DNA of 37,413 nucleotides from Candidatus Gastranaerophilales bacterium (GCA_944326905.1 CALVFU010000012.1:1-37413); one strand, 5' to 3'; positions 7,650-16,301 are shown, counted from the first letter of the stretch. A program made the numbers and translations. Notes: a model not told the origin generated them from the letters alone.

Positions 7650-9242
7650 ATGTCAAGTATTATACTTTTTTGTTCAATAGTAATTTTTTTATGCATAATT
7701 ATAAATAAATTCACTAATAAGCTTGCAATACCTGCTTTATTATTTTTTATGTTTTTAGGAATGTTATTTGGTTCTGATGGTATCTTAAAAATAAATTTTG
7801 AAGACTACGATTTAACATCAAAACTTTGTTCTATTGGTCTGTTATTTATCATATTTTATGGTGGTTTTTGCACTAAAAAGATTAATGATAAAAGAGCGGC
7901 GGCTCAGGCAATTTTATTGTCCTCGGTTGGAACCATCATTACTGCACTACTAACGGCAGTTTTTTGTTATTATGTGCTAAAACTGTCCTTTGCTGAAAGT
8001 TTTTTAGTTGGTTCAGTTATTAGTTCAACTGATGCTGCGTCTGTTTTTGCAATTCTGCGTTCAAAGAGATTAAATTTAAAATATAATACAGCTCCAATTA
8101 TTGAATTTGAAAGCGGTAGTAATGATCCTTTTGCTTATATGCTTACAATTATTGGAATTTCACTGCTTCATAACGGTAAGATTGAATCAGTATTTCCAAT
8201 GCTTTTCTCTCAAATCGGCATTGGACTTTTTATAGGAATTATCATTGCATACTTTGCTATATATATTTAAAAAAAAACATCTATACTAATAGAAGGCACA
8301 GATACTCTATTTATAGTTGCGGTTGCGCTGGCTTCTTTTTCCTTTGCGGATGTAAGTGGTGGAAATGGTTTCTTAAGTGTCTATGTTACAGGATTAATTC
8401 TCGGAAACAGCGGAATAAAAAATAAAATTAGCATGATACATTTTTTTGATGGAATAACATCATTGAGTCAGATAGTTATTTTCTTTTTAATTGGCTTTTT
8501 AGCATACCCGCACAAAATACCCGAAAGTATATTTCCAGCACTTTTAATAATGTTGTTTTTATCTTTTATTGCTCGACCTATTGCGGTTTCATTTATTATG
8601 CTGCCTTTTAAAGCAAAAATTTCACAAATTTCATTTATCTCTTGGGCAGGACTTAGAGGTGCAGCTTCTATTGTATTTGCAATATTTGTTGTTGCCGATA
8701 GTACAATTCTCAAGTATGATTTATTTCATATCGTATTTATAGTAGTTCTTATATCAGTTGCAATACAAGGTTCAATGCTACCATACATTGCAAGAAAAGA
8801 AGATATGATAGATCGTTTTTGTGATGTAAGGAAAACATTTAATGATTATCAGCAAGAAGCCGCAATCAATTTAAATACTGTAAAAATAACCAAAGATCAT
8901 CCTTGGATTGGTGCTCAGCTTAAAGATATACATTTTAGCGAAAATTCGCTGCTGCTGCTTATTATTCGTAATAATGAAAAAATAATTCCGAATGGTGACA
9001 CGACTTTACAGCTGGGTGATGAAATACTTTCAGGTACGACAGTAACTAATACAAAAAGCAATATTGAGCTTTGCGAAACAATCATTGATGAACAGCATCA
9101 ATGGCTAAATAAAAAAATAAAGGAATTAAGGTGCGGAGAAAGCTTTCTAATTGCAATAATAAAGCGTGGGGATACCTCTTTTGTTCCAAATGGTAACACA
9201 AGAATTGAACTGAATGACACTGTAGTATTTTACGCTTCTTAA
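7650..9242 (+). pseudogene. K+(Na+)/H+ antiporter of the CPA1/NhaP2 type, split by an in-frame stop
   Basis: Two open frames, 7650-8270 and 8271-9242, lie in the same frame and together form one antiporter of about 530 codons, separated only by TAA at 8268-8270. The first part has about six membrane segments and the S-S-T-D-A-A-S-V-F and F-E-S-G-S-N-D-P motifs of CPA1 exchangers. Reading on past the stop gives K-K-T-S-I-L-I-E-G-T-D-T, then further membrane segments and two C-terminal TrkA_C/RCK_C domains (about 8870-9040 and 9080-9240). The family needs both halves for the transport core. One base change (TTA Leu to TAA) explains the break; the stop borders a run of nine A. The gene may be recently dead, read through, or a sequencing error. 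ATG 7650 is preferred over 7644 for spacing from GGG at 7641-7643. Confidence 0.85.
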
Positions 9243-9249
9243 CAATTGT

Positions 9250-9278
9250 TTGACATAAAAATTTTTTTTTGCTAACAT
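9250..9278 (+). promoter_or_regulatory. Promoter of rplJ-rplL
   Basis: A perfect TTGACA (9250-9255), a 17-bp spacer and TAACAT (9273-9278) with an extended TGC at 9270-9272 form the best sigma70-type promoter in the window. It gives a leader of about 245 nt before rplJ. Confidence 0.85.
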
Positions 9279-9284
9279 ACAAAT

Positions 9285-9528
9285 TGAGCCGCAGACAATT
9301 AGTCCCGGGAGGCAAAATAAGCAGGTATCAGGTTAATACCAAGCAAGTTTAAAGATTAGTTTGCTTATGCTGAATGGGTTAAATTGATTAAGATCAAGCT
9401 AATCGAGGTTACACAGTCGAATTAATAATAGCTATGTGTACGATTTTGCGGTTTGTTATCTTCGCAAAATCTTTTTTAGTTTGGGTCGAACGAAGATAGT
9501 GATATTATAATTAATAAAGGAGCAAATT
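9285..9528 (+). promoter_or_regulatory. L10-type ribosomal protein leader with attenuator
   Basis: The leader of about 245 nt upstream of rplJ is rich in small stems: GGTAT/ATACC (9324-9328 with 9336-9340) and AAGCAA/TTGCTT (9341-9346 with 9361-9366). It ends with an intrinsic terminator at 9442-9477. GCAAAAT at 9312-9318 can pair with ATTTTGC at 9443-9449 in the terminator's left arm, a possible antiterminator. In bacteria the L10(L12)4 complex binds such leaders to control its own synthesis. Calling this an L10 leader rests on position and structure; I did not fold it. Confidence 0.65.
9442..9477 (+). terminator. Attenuator terminator inside the rplJ leader
   Basis: GATTTTGCG (9442-9450) pairs perfectly with CGCAAAATC (9463-9471), followed by six T (9472-9477). 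It lies 51 nt before rplJ with no gene between its promoter and itself, so it must control read-through into rplJ. Confidence 0.85.
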
Positions 9529-10050
9529 ATGTCAACAAAAGCCTTTAAAAGCGAAAAACTTGCTAAGATGAAAGAATATATTGAAAAAGCGCAAGTTGCA
9601 GTCGTTTCTGACTATAAAGGTCTAACGGTTGAAGAAATTACAAAATTAAGACGGTCAATTCAGCAAGAAGACGGTGACTATATGGTTACCAAAAATACCT
9701 TGGCTAAAATAGCAATTAAAGATACGCCTTATGAAGTTTTATCTGATATACTTACTGGACCAGTGGCAATTGCTTTTGGCTTCAAAGATCAGGTTACACC
9801 TGCTAAAGCATTGTCAAAATTTATTAAAGACACGAAGAAAGGTGAAATACTTGCAGCAGCTCTTGATGGCAAATTATTGAATGCAAAAGAAGCTAAAGCT
9901 CTTGCTGATATGCCATCAAAAGAAGAAATTTACGCCAAAATGCTTGGCAGTATTAATTCACCAGCATCAGGTCTTGTATACACTGTCAATGGTGTTATGG
10001 CAGCACTTACACGTGCAGTTGCAGCTGTTCGTGATCAAAAAACTGCCTAA
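9529..10050 (+). CDS. rplJ: 50S ribosomal protein L10
   Basis: 173 aa, the base of the ribosomal stalk, which carries L7/L12 dimers on its C-terminal helix. The N-terminal V-S-D-Y-K-G-L-T-V-E-E-I-T-K-L-R segment (residues 26-41), the V-T-K-N-T-L-A-K block and the Ala-rich C-terminal region are as in bacterial L10, and the length is normal. AAAGGAG precedes the ATG by about 7 nt. It is the first gene of a two-gene operon with rplL, behind a long structured leader. rplK-rplA are not upstream. Confidence 0.97.
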   Translation: MSTKAFKSEKLAKMKEYIEKAQVAVVSDYKGLTVEEITKLRRSIQQEDGDYMVTKNTLAKIAIKDTPYEVLSDILTGPVAIAFGFKDQVTPAKALSKFIKDTKKGEILAAALDGKLLNAKEAKALADMPSKEEIYAKMLGSINSPASGLVYTVNGVMAALTRAVAAVRDQKTA

Positions 10051-10092
10051 ATTAACGTAGTACTCAATATTAATAATAAAGGAGAATAAATC

Positions 10093-10470
10093 ATGAGTAA
10101 TGTAGAATCAATTTTAGAATCAATTGAAAAATTAACACTTTTAGAAGCAGCAGAATTAGTAAAAGCTATGGAAGAAAAATTTGGCGTTTCTGCAGCAGCT
10201 CCAGTTGCTGTAGCAGCAGCTCCAGCAGCAGGCGCAGCTGCTCCGGCTGAAGAAGAAGCTTCTGAAGTTTCTGTTATCCTTGCATCAGCAGGCGCTAATA
10301 AAATCGCTGTTCTTAAAGAAGTACGTACTATCACTGGTCTTGGCTTAAAAGAAGCTAAAGATTTAGTTGATGGTGCACCAAAACCTGTTAAAGAAAACAT
10401 CAAGAAAGAAGATGCTGAAGCTATTAAAAAACAATTAGAAGCTGCAGGTGCTTCTGTAGAAATCAAGTAG
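10093..10470 (+). CDS. rplL: 50S ribosomal protein L7/L12
   Basis: 125 aa. The N-terminal dimerisation domain comes first, then an Ala/Pro-rich flexible hinge (about residues 35-55). The C-terminal domain holds the K-I-A-V-L-K-E-V-R and [12 protein letters not shown] motifs that contact translation factors. It starts 42 nt after rplJ with GGAGAA upstream and is followed directly by a terminator. rpoB is not downstream. Confidence 0.98.
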   Translation: MSNVESILESIEKLTLLEAAELVKAMEEKFGVSAAAPVAVAAAPAAGAAAPAEEEASEVSVILASAGANKIAVLKEVRTITGLGLKEAKDLVDGAPKPVKENIKKEDAEAIKKQLEAAGASVEIK

Positions 10471-10500
10471 TAAGTGTGTAGCTTGATATATTTAAATTGA

Positions 10501-10529
10501 AAAAGGCGGACTTTATATCCGCCTTTTTT
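10501..10529 (+). terminator. Terminator of the rplJL operon
   Basis: AAAAGGCGGA (10501-10510) pairs with TCCGCCTTTT (10518-10527) around a 7-nt loop, with T-run to 10529. The A-run on its left means it may also serve the convergent MarR gene, whose stop is 6 nt away. Confidence 0.93.
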
Positions 10530-10534
10530 ATTGT

Positions 10535-10987
10535 TTACTCTAGTGAAATATCGCCAATACTTTCTAGTACTAATTTCTGGACTCTTCGTAATTCATCAAT
10601 TAAAACTGATGTGTCTTTAAACTCTTTTTCCCAAAGAACTATAACATCGTATAAATACATTTTAACCTCTTCGTATAATTTAAGACCTTTTTTAGTTATA
10701 GTCATTAAATAAATCATTTTACCATTTTTTGTACTTTGTGTTCTTGTTATATACTCTTTTTTTTCGAGTGAAGATAATATTTTACTGGTATGCGAGCGAC
10801 CTTTAAGCACAAGTTTTGACAAATCACTCTGTGAAATTCCAGGATTATTAATCAGTGTATCAAGTATAACAAATTCGTCATGTGTTATATCGCACTTGAT
10901 TTTATTATTAAAAATATATTTAGCACTAATTTGAAGCAGTCTTGCTGTTTTTTCTATTTCGTACGGTAAACATTCAGTATAAGTCAC
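10535..10987 (-). CDS. MarR family transcriptional regulator
   Basis: 150 aa. The start is GTG 10987, with GAGGATA (rc of 10991-10997) at good spacing. A longer frame to 11026 would overlap the upstream gene and has no ribosome site. A winged helix-turn-helix lies at about residues 35-105: an L-I-N-N-P-G-I-S-Q-S-D-L-S helix, a recognition helix with R-S-H-T-S-K-I-L-S-S-L-E, then a wing ending T-K-K-G. Flanking helices fit MarR dimerisation. It lies 16 nt after the small winged-helix gene, so the two are probably co-transcribed. The ligand and targets are unknown. Confidence 0.85.
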   Translation of the reverse strand: MTYTECLPYEIEKTARLLQISAKYIFNNKIKCDITHDEFVILDTLINNPGISQSDLSKLVLKGRSHTSKILSSLEKKEYITRTQSTKNGKMIYLMTITKKGLKLYEEVKMYLYDVIVLWEKEFKDTSVLIDELRRVQKLVLESIGDISLE

Positions 10988-11003
10988 ATTTATCCTCGTT
11001 AAT

Positions 11004-11318
11004 TTAATATGAAAAGTATCTGTCAAAATCTACATCTTCAAAACTGCATAGCAATGTAAAAATTTCATCATTATCATCTAAGCGCTGAAAATTATAATCA
11101 TCAAAAAGCCAATATTTAGGATTAATTCCTTTGACACGCACAATATTTTTATCTTTTAAAATTTGTAATTTTTTTTTAACCGTATCTACAGGTAAATCAA
11201 CTAACTTAGATAGCTCAACTGCAGTTATACCATTTGGATTTGAATACTTCTGCGGCGTTAGGAACATTAATTCAAGACCAATCTTTTTTAGTTCAGTATC
11301 CTCTATTATGTAGCTCAT
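11004..11318 (-). CDS. Small winged-helix DNA-binding protein
   Basis: 104 aa. Residues about 28-72 form a helix-turn-helix with wing: I-T-A-V-E-L-S-K-L-V-D-L-P-V-D-T-V-K-K-K-L-Q-I-L-K-D-K, then N-I-V-R-V-K-G. This resembles ArsR/MarR-type wHTH domains. The C-terminus is acidic and aromatic and not recognised. There is no Shine-Dalgarno site; a perfect TATAAT (minus strand, 11325-11330) ends 6 nt before the ATG. It probably leads a two-gene regulator operon with the MarR gene. Confidence 0.75.
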   Translation of the reverse strand: MSYIIEDTELKKIGLELMFLTPQKYSNPNGITAVELSKLVDLPVDTVKKKLQILKDKNIVRVKGINPKYWLFDDYNFQRLDDNDEIFTLLCSFEDVDFDRYFSY

Positions 11319-11324
11319 ATCTAT

Positions 11325-11330
11325 ATTATA
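11325..11330 (-). promoter_or_regulatory. -10 box of the winged-helix gene (leaderless)
   Basis: Perfect TATAAT on the minus strand, then 6 nt, then ATG 11318. No convincing -35 and no Shine-Dalgarno sequence is seen. Confidence 0.55.
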
Positions 11331-11552
11331 CAGTGAATGTTAAAAAAATATACGGCATGCTAAAAAAATACATAAAAATAAAAAAAATTTTTATAAAAAC
11401 TTAGATTTAAAGTTAGATGATAGAGGTTAAATCATTATAGGATATGCGTTTTAGGCTGAATTACTTAAAAATAATAAAATGTAAATTTTTTGTTACAAAA
11501 AAGCAATTATTAAAAAAAAGATAACTTTATTAATATATAAATAGGGCTTATT

Positions 11553-12872
11553 ATGGGATACGAAGAAATTAAAGTAAATGGGATAGGAACAAGTGATCGT
11601 GCTGCCGTTCGGGAAAACCTGGAGAAAGCGTACGACATAACTCATGGTGTGCCTGAAGAACCAAGTATCTGGGATAATTTTTCACCACTGGCTTTAGGCA
11701 GCAGCATTTTATTTCCATTTATAGTTAATTCTAAAGAAATACAGGCTGTTCCACTTGATGCAACTCTTACAGGCAAGGCTGCAAGAGCTAATAAGTATAG
11801 AATGATAAGAACTAATGAGATATCTGCGTTTGCAGAAAGACTCAAAAGTAAAAATCCATTTCTAACATCAGATATTCTTACATTTCAAAATGAAATAAAA
11901 AATTTACAAAACAGCGGCAGAGTAACAAAAGCACAATTTGATGCCTTAAATAAAAAATATTTTCAATTGCTTAGCAAAACATCAACAGGTAAAATGTCTT
12001 TTATACAAAGAGGACTTGCAAACGGGGCTGCAAAATCACCGGGCGTTTTAGGAGGTTTTACAAAAAGTTTTAAAAATAATAAAATAATACTTGCTATTGA
12101 GGTATTCCAAGAACTGTTTGCTGTAGGTGATACATTTATGCAGCACGGAAGCGAAGCAGGCATGAAACAAATTGTAAAATCAACTGGTAAAGTAGCTGCC
12201 GGCTTTAGTGGTTTCCTTGCAGGTTCTGCTGCAGGGACATGGGCTGGAGCTAAACTGGGTGCACTTATAGGGTCTGTTATTCCTGGCGCTGGTACAGTAG
12301 TTGGAGGTTTGATTGGAAGTGCTCTTGGTTTTGCAATTGGAGGATTTACATCTCAATTGGCCAGGGCTGGATACGATAAAATTATTCCTCCAGAAAAACA
12401 GCTTGCACAAGATAAAAAGTATGATAGTATGTTATCAGCTACAGATACTAGTCCAGAAACCCAGCAAGCACTCCAAAATGAAATAGCAATTTGTTATAAT
12501 TATCTATCAGAAGTAGGACCACTTTTGCAGCAAGCGAAAGAATCAAAAGATACAATTAACGAGCCGCAAATAAGAGCACAGATGAGAATTGTAAAGAACG
12601 CAATGGATTCACTTGATAATGCTTATAAAGAAAAATTTGGAATAAGTGTTGTTAGTCAAATAGATAGTCAAATGCAAGCAGAGACAGAAAGTTCTCCCAC
12701 ACAGTCTCAATCATCAACGACAAGTACAAATAACAATATTTCTATGATGCAAAATCCATATCTGCAAACACCTGTGTTCAATGGTTATGGTTTTAATGGA
12801 ACAATGCCAATGCAAGATTGGTCAGCTATGCTTCCTGCCGGAACATCACAACAACTTTTTGGAATAGCCTAA
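11553..12872 (+). CDS. Hypothetical protein with a glycine-zipper membrane segment
   Basis: 439 aa, family not recognised. There is no signal peptide. Residues about 90-150 are helical and charged. Residues about 211-265 form a long Gly/Ala-rich hydrophobic block with repeated GxxxG/AxxxG spacing (A-G-S-A-A-G-T-W-A-G-A-K-L-G-A-L-I-G and V-V-G-G-L-I-G). Such glycine zippers pack membrane helices in pore-forming toxins and translocators. Residues 300-360 are again helical. The last 80 are Gln/Ser/Thr/Asn/Met-rich and probably disordered. AGGG lies about 7 nt before the ATG. It is single, and its stop overlaps the convergent rubrerythrin gene by 3 bp. Membrane insertion is an inference. Confidence 0.75.
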   Translation: MGYEEIKVNGIGTSDRAAVRENLEKAYDITHGVPEEPSIWDNFSPLALGSSILFPFIVNSKEIQAVPLDATLTGKAARANKYRMIRTNEISAFAERLKSKNPFLTSDILTFQNEIKNLQNSGRVTKAQFDALNKKYFQLLSKTSTGKMSFIQRGLANGAAKSPGVLGGFTKSFKNNKIILAIEVFQELFAVGDTFMQHGSEAGMKQIVKSTGKVAAGFSGFLAGSAAGTWAGAKLGALIGSVIPGAGTVVGGLIGSALGFAIGGFTSQLARAGYDKIIPPEKQLAQDKKYDSMLSATDTSPETQQALQNEIAICYNYLSEVGPLLQQAKESKDTINEPQIRAQMRIVKNAMDSLDNAYKEKFGISVVSQIDSQMQAETESSPTQSQSSTTSTNNNISMMQNPYLQTPVFNGYGFNGTMPMQDWSAMLPAGTSQQLFGIA

Positions 12873-13438
12873 TACTTATCACATAAGAGTTGAAAATGGT
12901 TATACTCATGTTTACATACAGGACAAACCAGAGGTGCGGACTTAGCTGTGGTATGGTAGCCGCACTTCATGCAAATCCATTGTGTTTCGTATTCTTTTGC
13001 AAAAACTGCATTTTCTTTAACTAGTTTTGCTAACTCTAAATATCGGTTTTGATGATATTTTTCTATGCCGCAGATTAAGTTAAATGATTCTGATATTTCC
13101 TTAAATCCTTCTTCAGCAGCAACTTCTGCAGAATTTTTATAAATAACTGACCATTCTTCATGTTCAGCATCTGCCGCAGCAAGCAAATTATCATAAGTTT
13201 TCCCCAGAAAAAAAGGATACGAAGCATTAACAGTATAGATTTCATCAGGGATGAATTTATAAAAAATTTTAGCGTGTTCCTGCTCATTGGAAGCAGTTTC
13301 TGAAAAAATATATGCTATTTCATTGTAACCCTCTTTTAATGCTTCTTTAGAATAGAAAGTGTATCTATTACGCGCCTGTGATTCACCCGCAAATGCGTTT
13401 ACTAAGTTTTGTAATGTTTCTGATTTTGCTAATTGCAT
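12869..13438 (-). CDS. Rubrerythrin
   Basis: 189 aa, a non-haem iron peroxidase that protects anaerobes from hydrogen peroxide. The N-terminal ferritin-like four-helix bundle carries the di-iron ligands in A-G-E-S-Q-A-R-N-R-Y (Glu19), N-E-Q-E-H (Glu52/His55), the Glu-rich segment near 93, and E-K-Y-H-Q (Glu126/His129). The C-terminal rubredoxin-like domain holds CxxC at Cys156/159 and Cys172/175 for one iron. Length is normal. GGAGGGAT precedes the ATG. It lies 42 nt after the FAD oxidoreductase gene and may share its transcript. Confidence 0.95.
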   Translation of the reverse strand: MQLAKSETLQNLVNAFAGESQARNRYTFYSKEALKEGYNEIAYIFSETASNEQEHAKIFYKFIPDEIYTVNASYPFFLGKTYDNLLAAADAEHEEWSVIYKNSAEVAAEEGFKEISESFNLICGIEKYHQNRYLELAKLVKENAVFAKEYETQWICMKCGYHTTAKSAPLVCPVCKHEYNHFQLLCDKY

Positions 13439-13480
13439 AAAGTATCCCTCCTAAATTACAGGATACAATAATTATTAAAT

Positions 13481-14848
13481 TTATGAATTAGACAGTTTAG
13501 CTAAGTATTTAGCAAGACCTTCTCCCATAGAAAAACAGGAAGGAATAATTCTTAGTGCCGCTTGCGAATAAAAATCACAACTGATAGAACGCCCAGCAAA
13601 AAATAAATTATTATAATCAGCAGATTGAAGCGCTTCAATAGGCAGTTGATATTCTTTCATTACTTTTTCAAGCTGTGCTTCTTCTTTTTTTTCAGAATGA
13701 ATATCAATAGGATAATTTGATCTTAAGACAGGGTTGTCAAAGGTACGACCATTTTTTAAATCATTAATCGTATATACGTAGCGTCCAAGCGGTCTTATTG
13801 ATGTTCTAATACCGATATTAGGCGCTATTGAGGAGATATATGAATTTTCGAACCCCGGGAAATATTTTCTGCAGAAGAGAATAAGTCTCTGTATTGACTC
13901 CCGGCTCTTAATAATCAGAGATGACGAAAAAAGCAAATCTTCTTCTTTAGCAGTTTTACTAAAACGCGGGCAATTAAATGCAATAGAAGTAGGCATTCCT
14001 GGTATAGTAAAGATCTGAAAATAACTAGTATCCTCCTCTTTTAGTACCCCTTCCTCAACAGCAGCCTTAAATAAAGGCGTTAATGCCCAAGTTTTATCCC
14101 AAGTACAAGCAGTTGAAAGCTGAACAGTACCGTTAATATATCCTCCAGTAGTAGCATTTCTATCTTTATCCAGTTTTAGTATAAACGGTAGAAATTTATC
14201 TAAATCAACACCGGATGCAATAAACCTAAGACTGTTAGGCTGTTTTTTATCATTGTCATCTATAAAACGACAGCCAAGATTTCTGCAAAGTACTTGAGCG
14301 GCAGTTGAATCAATAATATAATCTGCTTCAATTTCAGTCGTTAAATTATTAGTGGAATATAATATCGTTTCAATAGGTGTTGATAATGTACCTTTTTTAT
14401 AATTTGAGTCACTCGTTTCGATAGGTACTGATAAATCCTCTACGGCTATTTTTTCATAAGCTGATATAAACAAGCTTTTAATAGTTTTATCATATTTATC
14501 AACTCTGACAATATTTGTATTCAAAGAAATATCTACACCTACGTTTATAAGAAGCTCATCGAGAACAATTTTTGCAATTTCGGGATTAAACCAACCTATA
14601 TTACCATCAAAATAGGTGATTTGAGCATTTTTAGAATTTAGTTTTTTTATGAATTCATTAAAAAATTCTGTATTTATTTGTAAATCAGCTGATTTCATAG
14701 CCGGAGTTACTAATCCGCCGGTCATAGAACCACCGAGGTAAGAATTCTTTTCTATTAATAAAGTTTTTAAGCCATATTTAGCAGAAATATATGCGGCAGC
14801 ACAACCAGCAGTACCACCGCCTACGACAACAAGACTATACTTTTTCAT
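13481..14848 (-). CDS. FAD-dependent oxidoreductase (FAD_oxidored type)
   Basis: 455 aa. The N-terminal Rossmann motif V-V-V-G-G-G-T-A-G-C-A-A-A (residues 7-19) with a Glu-Lys at the end of the second strand binds FAD. The G-G-S-M-T-G-G-L-V segment follows. Near the C-terminus F-F-A-G-R-S-I-S closes the FAD site. The fold looks like the PF12831 group, whose substrates are mostly unknown. It starts inside the end of the methyltransferase gene (14-nt overlap) and has its own AAAGGAG. The overlap suggests joint function, perhaps in tRNA wobble-uridine modification as in the MnmC fusion. It does not resemble the MnmC oxidase (DAO family), so the role stays open. Confidence 0.85.
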   Translation of the reverse strand: MKKYSLVVVGGGTAGCAAAYISAKYGLKTLLIEKNSYLGGSMTGGLVTPAMKSADLQINTEFFNEFIKKLNSKNAQITYFDGNIGWFNPEIAKIVLDELLINVGVDISLNTNIVRVDKYDKTIKSLFISAYEKIAVEDLSVPIETSDSNYKKGTLSTPIETILYSTNNLTTEIEADYIIDSTAAQVLCRNLGCRFIDDNDKKQPNSLRFIASGVDLDKFLPFILKLDKDRNATTGGYINGTVQLSTACTWDKTWALTPLFKAAVEEGVLKEEDTSYFQIFTIPGMPTSIAFNCPRFSKTAKEEDLLFSSSLIIKSRESIQRLILFCRKYFPGFENSYISSIAPNIGIRTSIRPLGRYVYTINDLKNGRTFDNPVLRSNYPIDIHSEKKEEAQLEKVMKEYQLPIEALQSADYNNLFFAGRSISCDFYSQAALRIIPSCFSMGEGLAKYLAKLSNS

Positions 14849-16208
14849 TGTACACTCCTTTCAATGCTTTAGAGAGAGTGGGGAGATTTGATGTAGTAAT
14901 CTCATTCTCTAATCTTTCAAGAATTGTTTTATCATCATTCATCAAGCCTTTATCTCTGTATGGGATTCCTGATTTTGAATTTATGCGTGCAATATCTTCA
15001 AATGATAATGGAGAACTAATTTTATTCTTAGCAAAAGAGGCAATTGTACCAAATTGAATTCCATCATTATTTTTAAGTGTACCAAGATGTAATCCGCAAA
15101 TTTTCATTGCAGTTCTAACGCGCGCAGAGTTTGAATAAGTTAGTATAACACCATCTGTAGTCAGTTTTGATGAGAGTTTATTAATAAATTCAACAGTCCA
15201 TAAGGATGGTGCCTTAGCGGGAGTGAAAGCATCTAAAAAAATTATGTTATATTTTTTCCCCAGGTCTGGTAATACACGGCGGGCGTCATCAAAATAAAAA
15301 TTTATATCAATGTTTTTGTTAAGTAGCGAATAAAGAGCACTATATCGTTCCAATATATACTGATAATCTATTGTGTTAAGATATGTCCGAAATGGCATTG
15401 ATTTTTTCGATATATACCTATAATATATATTATGTAACAAGCGCTTTTTATAAGGTGAGGAGGTGTAATTAATCATATCATTATAAAAACTAAGCTTATT
15501 TAGAGTATCATGTATACTAAAAAATCGGAAATAATTGCGTACAGTTCTCATTCTTCTAACTTGGTCTATTACCTTGCTATTGTACTTATTCATTAATCTA
15601 TCAAGTATTATAAAATTAATTTCGTTCGCAATTTTGTATTCTTGCTTATAACAATTTTCTTTTATAAAAGGAGACAGGTAAACAAACTCTCTTTCTAACT
15701 CTATTGCGTCTATGTTAATTTTAGGTATATTAATATTTGTGCTATCATATTGGAAATTATGAAAACCTGCTTCTGAATTTGTCAATTCAGAAGCAACACT
15801 TGTAAAACTATTCGCTTCATTAAATAAATTTGTTCTGCATTCATTATTAAAAATATGATCAACAATTGAATAATTATCGGTATATATCGTTTCAGTATTT
15901 TTAAGCTTACTGTTAATGTTATCGGTACATCTTGAAACGATAGGTTTATTTGTGAATAATCTTTTTTCAATTATTTTTTTTATTATAAAATTTAAAAAAG
16001 CTTTTGAATTATAACCTATACCATAACATACATCTAACAAGTTTATTTCATTATAACTTTTTAATACACTAGAAACATCTGCAGGAATTACAAATTTTTC
16101 ATAAGCTTCCGATAAAGCACCTGTTCGGGAGTGAAATATATCACTAAAATCATACGAATATAGTCCAATAGAACCATCATCAGTTAAATATGGTTTATAA
16201 TGCGGCAA
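14835..16208 (-). CDS. MnmC/DUF752-like SAM methyltransferase with large insertions
   Basis: 457 aa. T-x-D-G-S and F-H-S-x-x-G-A-L-S-E-A near the N-terminus are typical of DUF752 (MnmC methyltransferase domain, MnmD). L-L-D-V-C-Y-G-I-G-Y-N-S at residues 57-68 is SAM motif I, and L-D-A-F-T-P-A-K-A-P at 325-334 is the catalytic-loop signature. Known relatives methylate aminomethyl-uridine at tRNA position 34. Standalone relatives are roughly 250-300 aa. Here about 80 extra residues sit between motif I and the acidic second strand (I-E-L-E, near 170), and another helical stretch precedes the catalytic loop. The start is TTG 16208: GGGAGGTG lies 6 nt before it, inside the longer frame to 16256. 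It is followed by the overlapping FAD gene. Confidence 0.8.
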   Translation of the reverse strand: MPHYKPYLTDDGSIGLYSYDFSDIFHSRTGALSEAYEKFVIPADVSSVLKSYNEINLLDVCYGIGYNSKAFLNFIIKKIIEKRLFTNKPIVSRCTDNINSKLKNTETIYTDNYSIVDHIFNNECRTNLFNEANSFTSVASELTNSEAGFHNFQYDSTNINIPKINIDAIELEREFVYLSPFIKENCYKQEYKIANEINFIILDRLMNKYNSKVIDQVRRMRTVRNYFRFFSIHDTLNKLSFYNDMINYTSSPYKKRLLHNIYYRYISKKSMPFRTYLNTIDYQYILERYSALYSLLNKNIDINFYFDDARRVLPDLGKKYNIIFLDAFTPAKAPSLWTVEFINKLSSKLTTDGVILTYSNSARVRTAMKICGLHLGTLKNNDGIQFGTIASFAKNKISSPLSFEDIARINSKSGIPYRDKGLMNDDKTILERLENEITTSNLPTLSKALKGVYNEKV

Positions 16209-16259
16209 TAAATACACCTCCCTGCTCATAATAATCTCGTAAATACCGCTTATCACAAT

Positions 16260-16293
16260 AAAAAAGCAGTATTAATTTAGTAATACTGCTTTT
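16260..16293 (-). terminator. Terminator of thrS
   Basis: AAAAGCAGTATTA (16262-16274) pairs with TAATACTGCTTTT (16281-16293) around a 6-nt loop. On the minus strand it ends in a run of six or more T. It lies just after the thrS stop and before the methyltransferase start. Confidence 0.9.
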
Positions 16294-16301
16294 AATCTTG
16301 T

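Noticed and set aside
8263..8277. Programmed frameshift or slippage at the TTT plus nine-A run in the antiporter gene
   Set aside because: Both halves are in the same frame and the stop precedes most of the A-run. A shift would leave the correct frame, and the slippery heptamer is not in register.
10047..10466. Long open frame on the minus strand opposite rplL
   Set aside because: It is the antisense shadow of the Ala-rich L7/L12 gene and has no start signals of its own.
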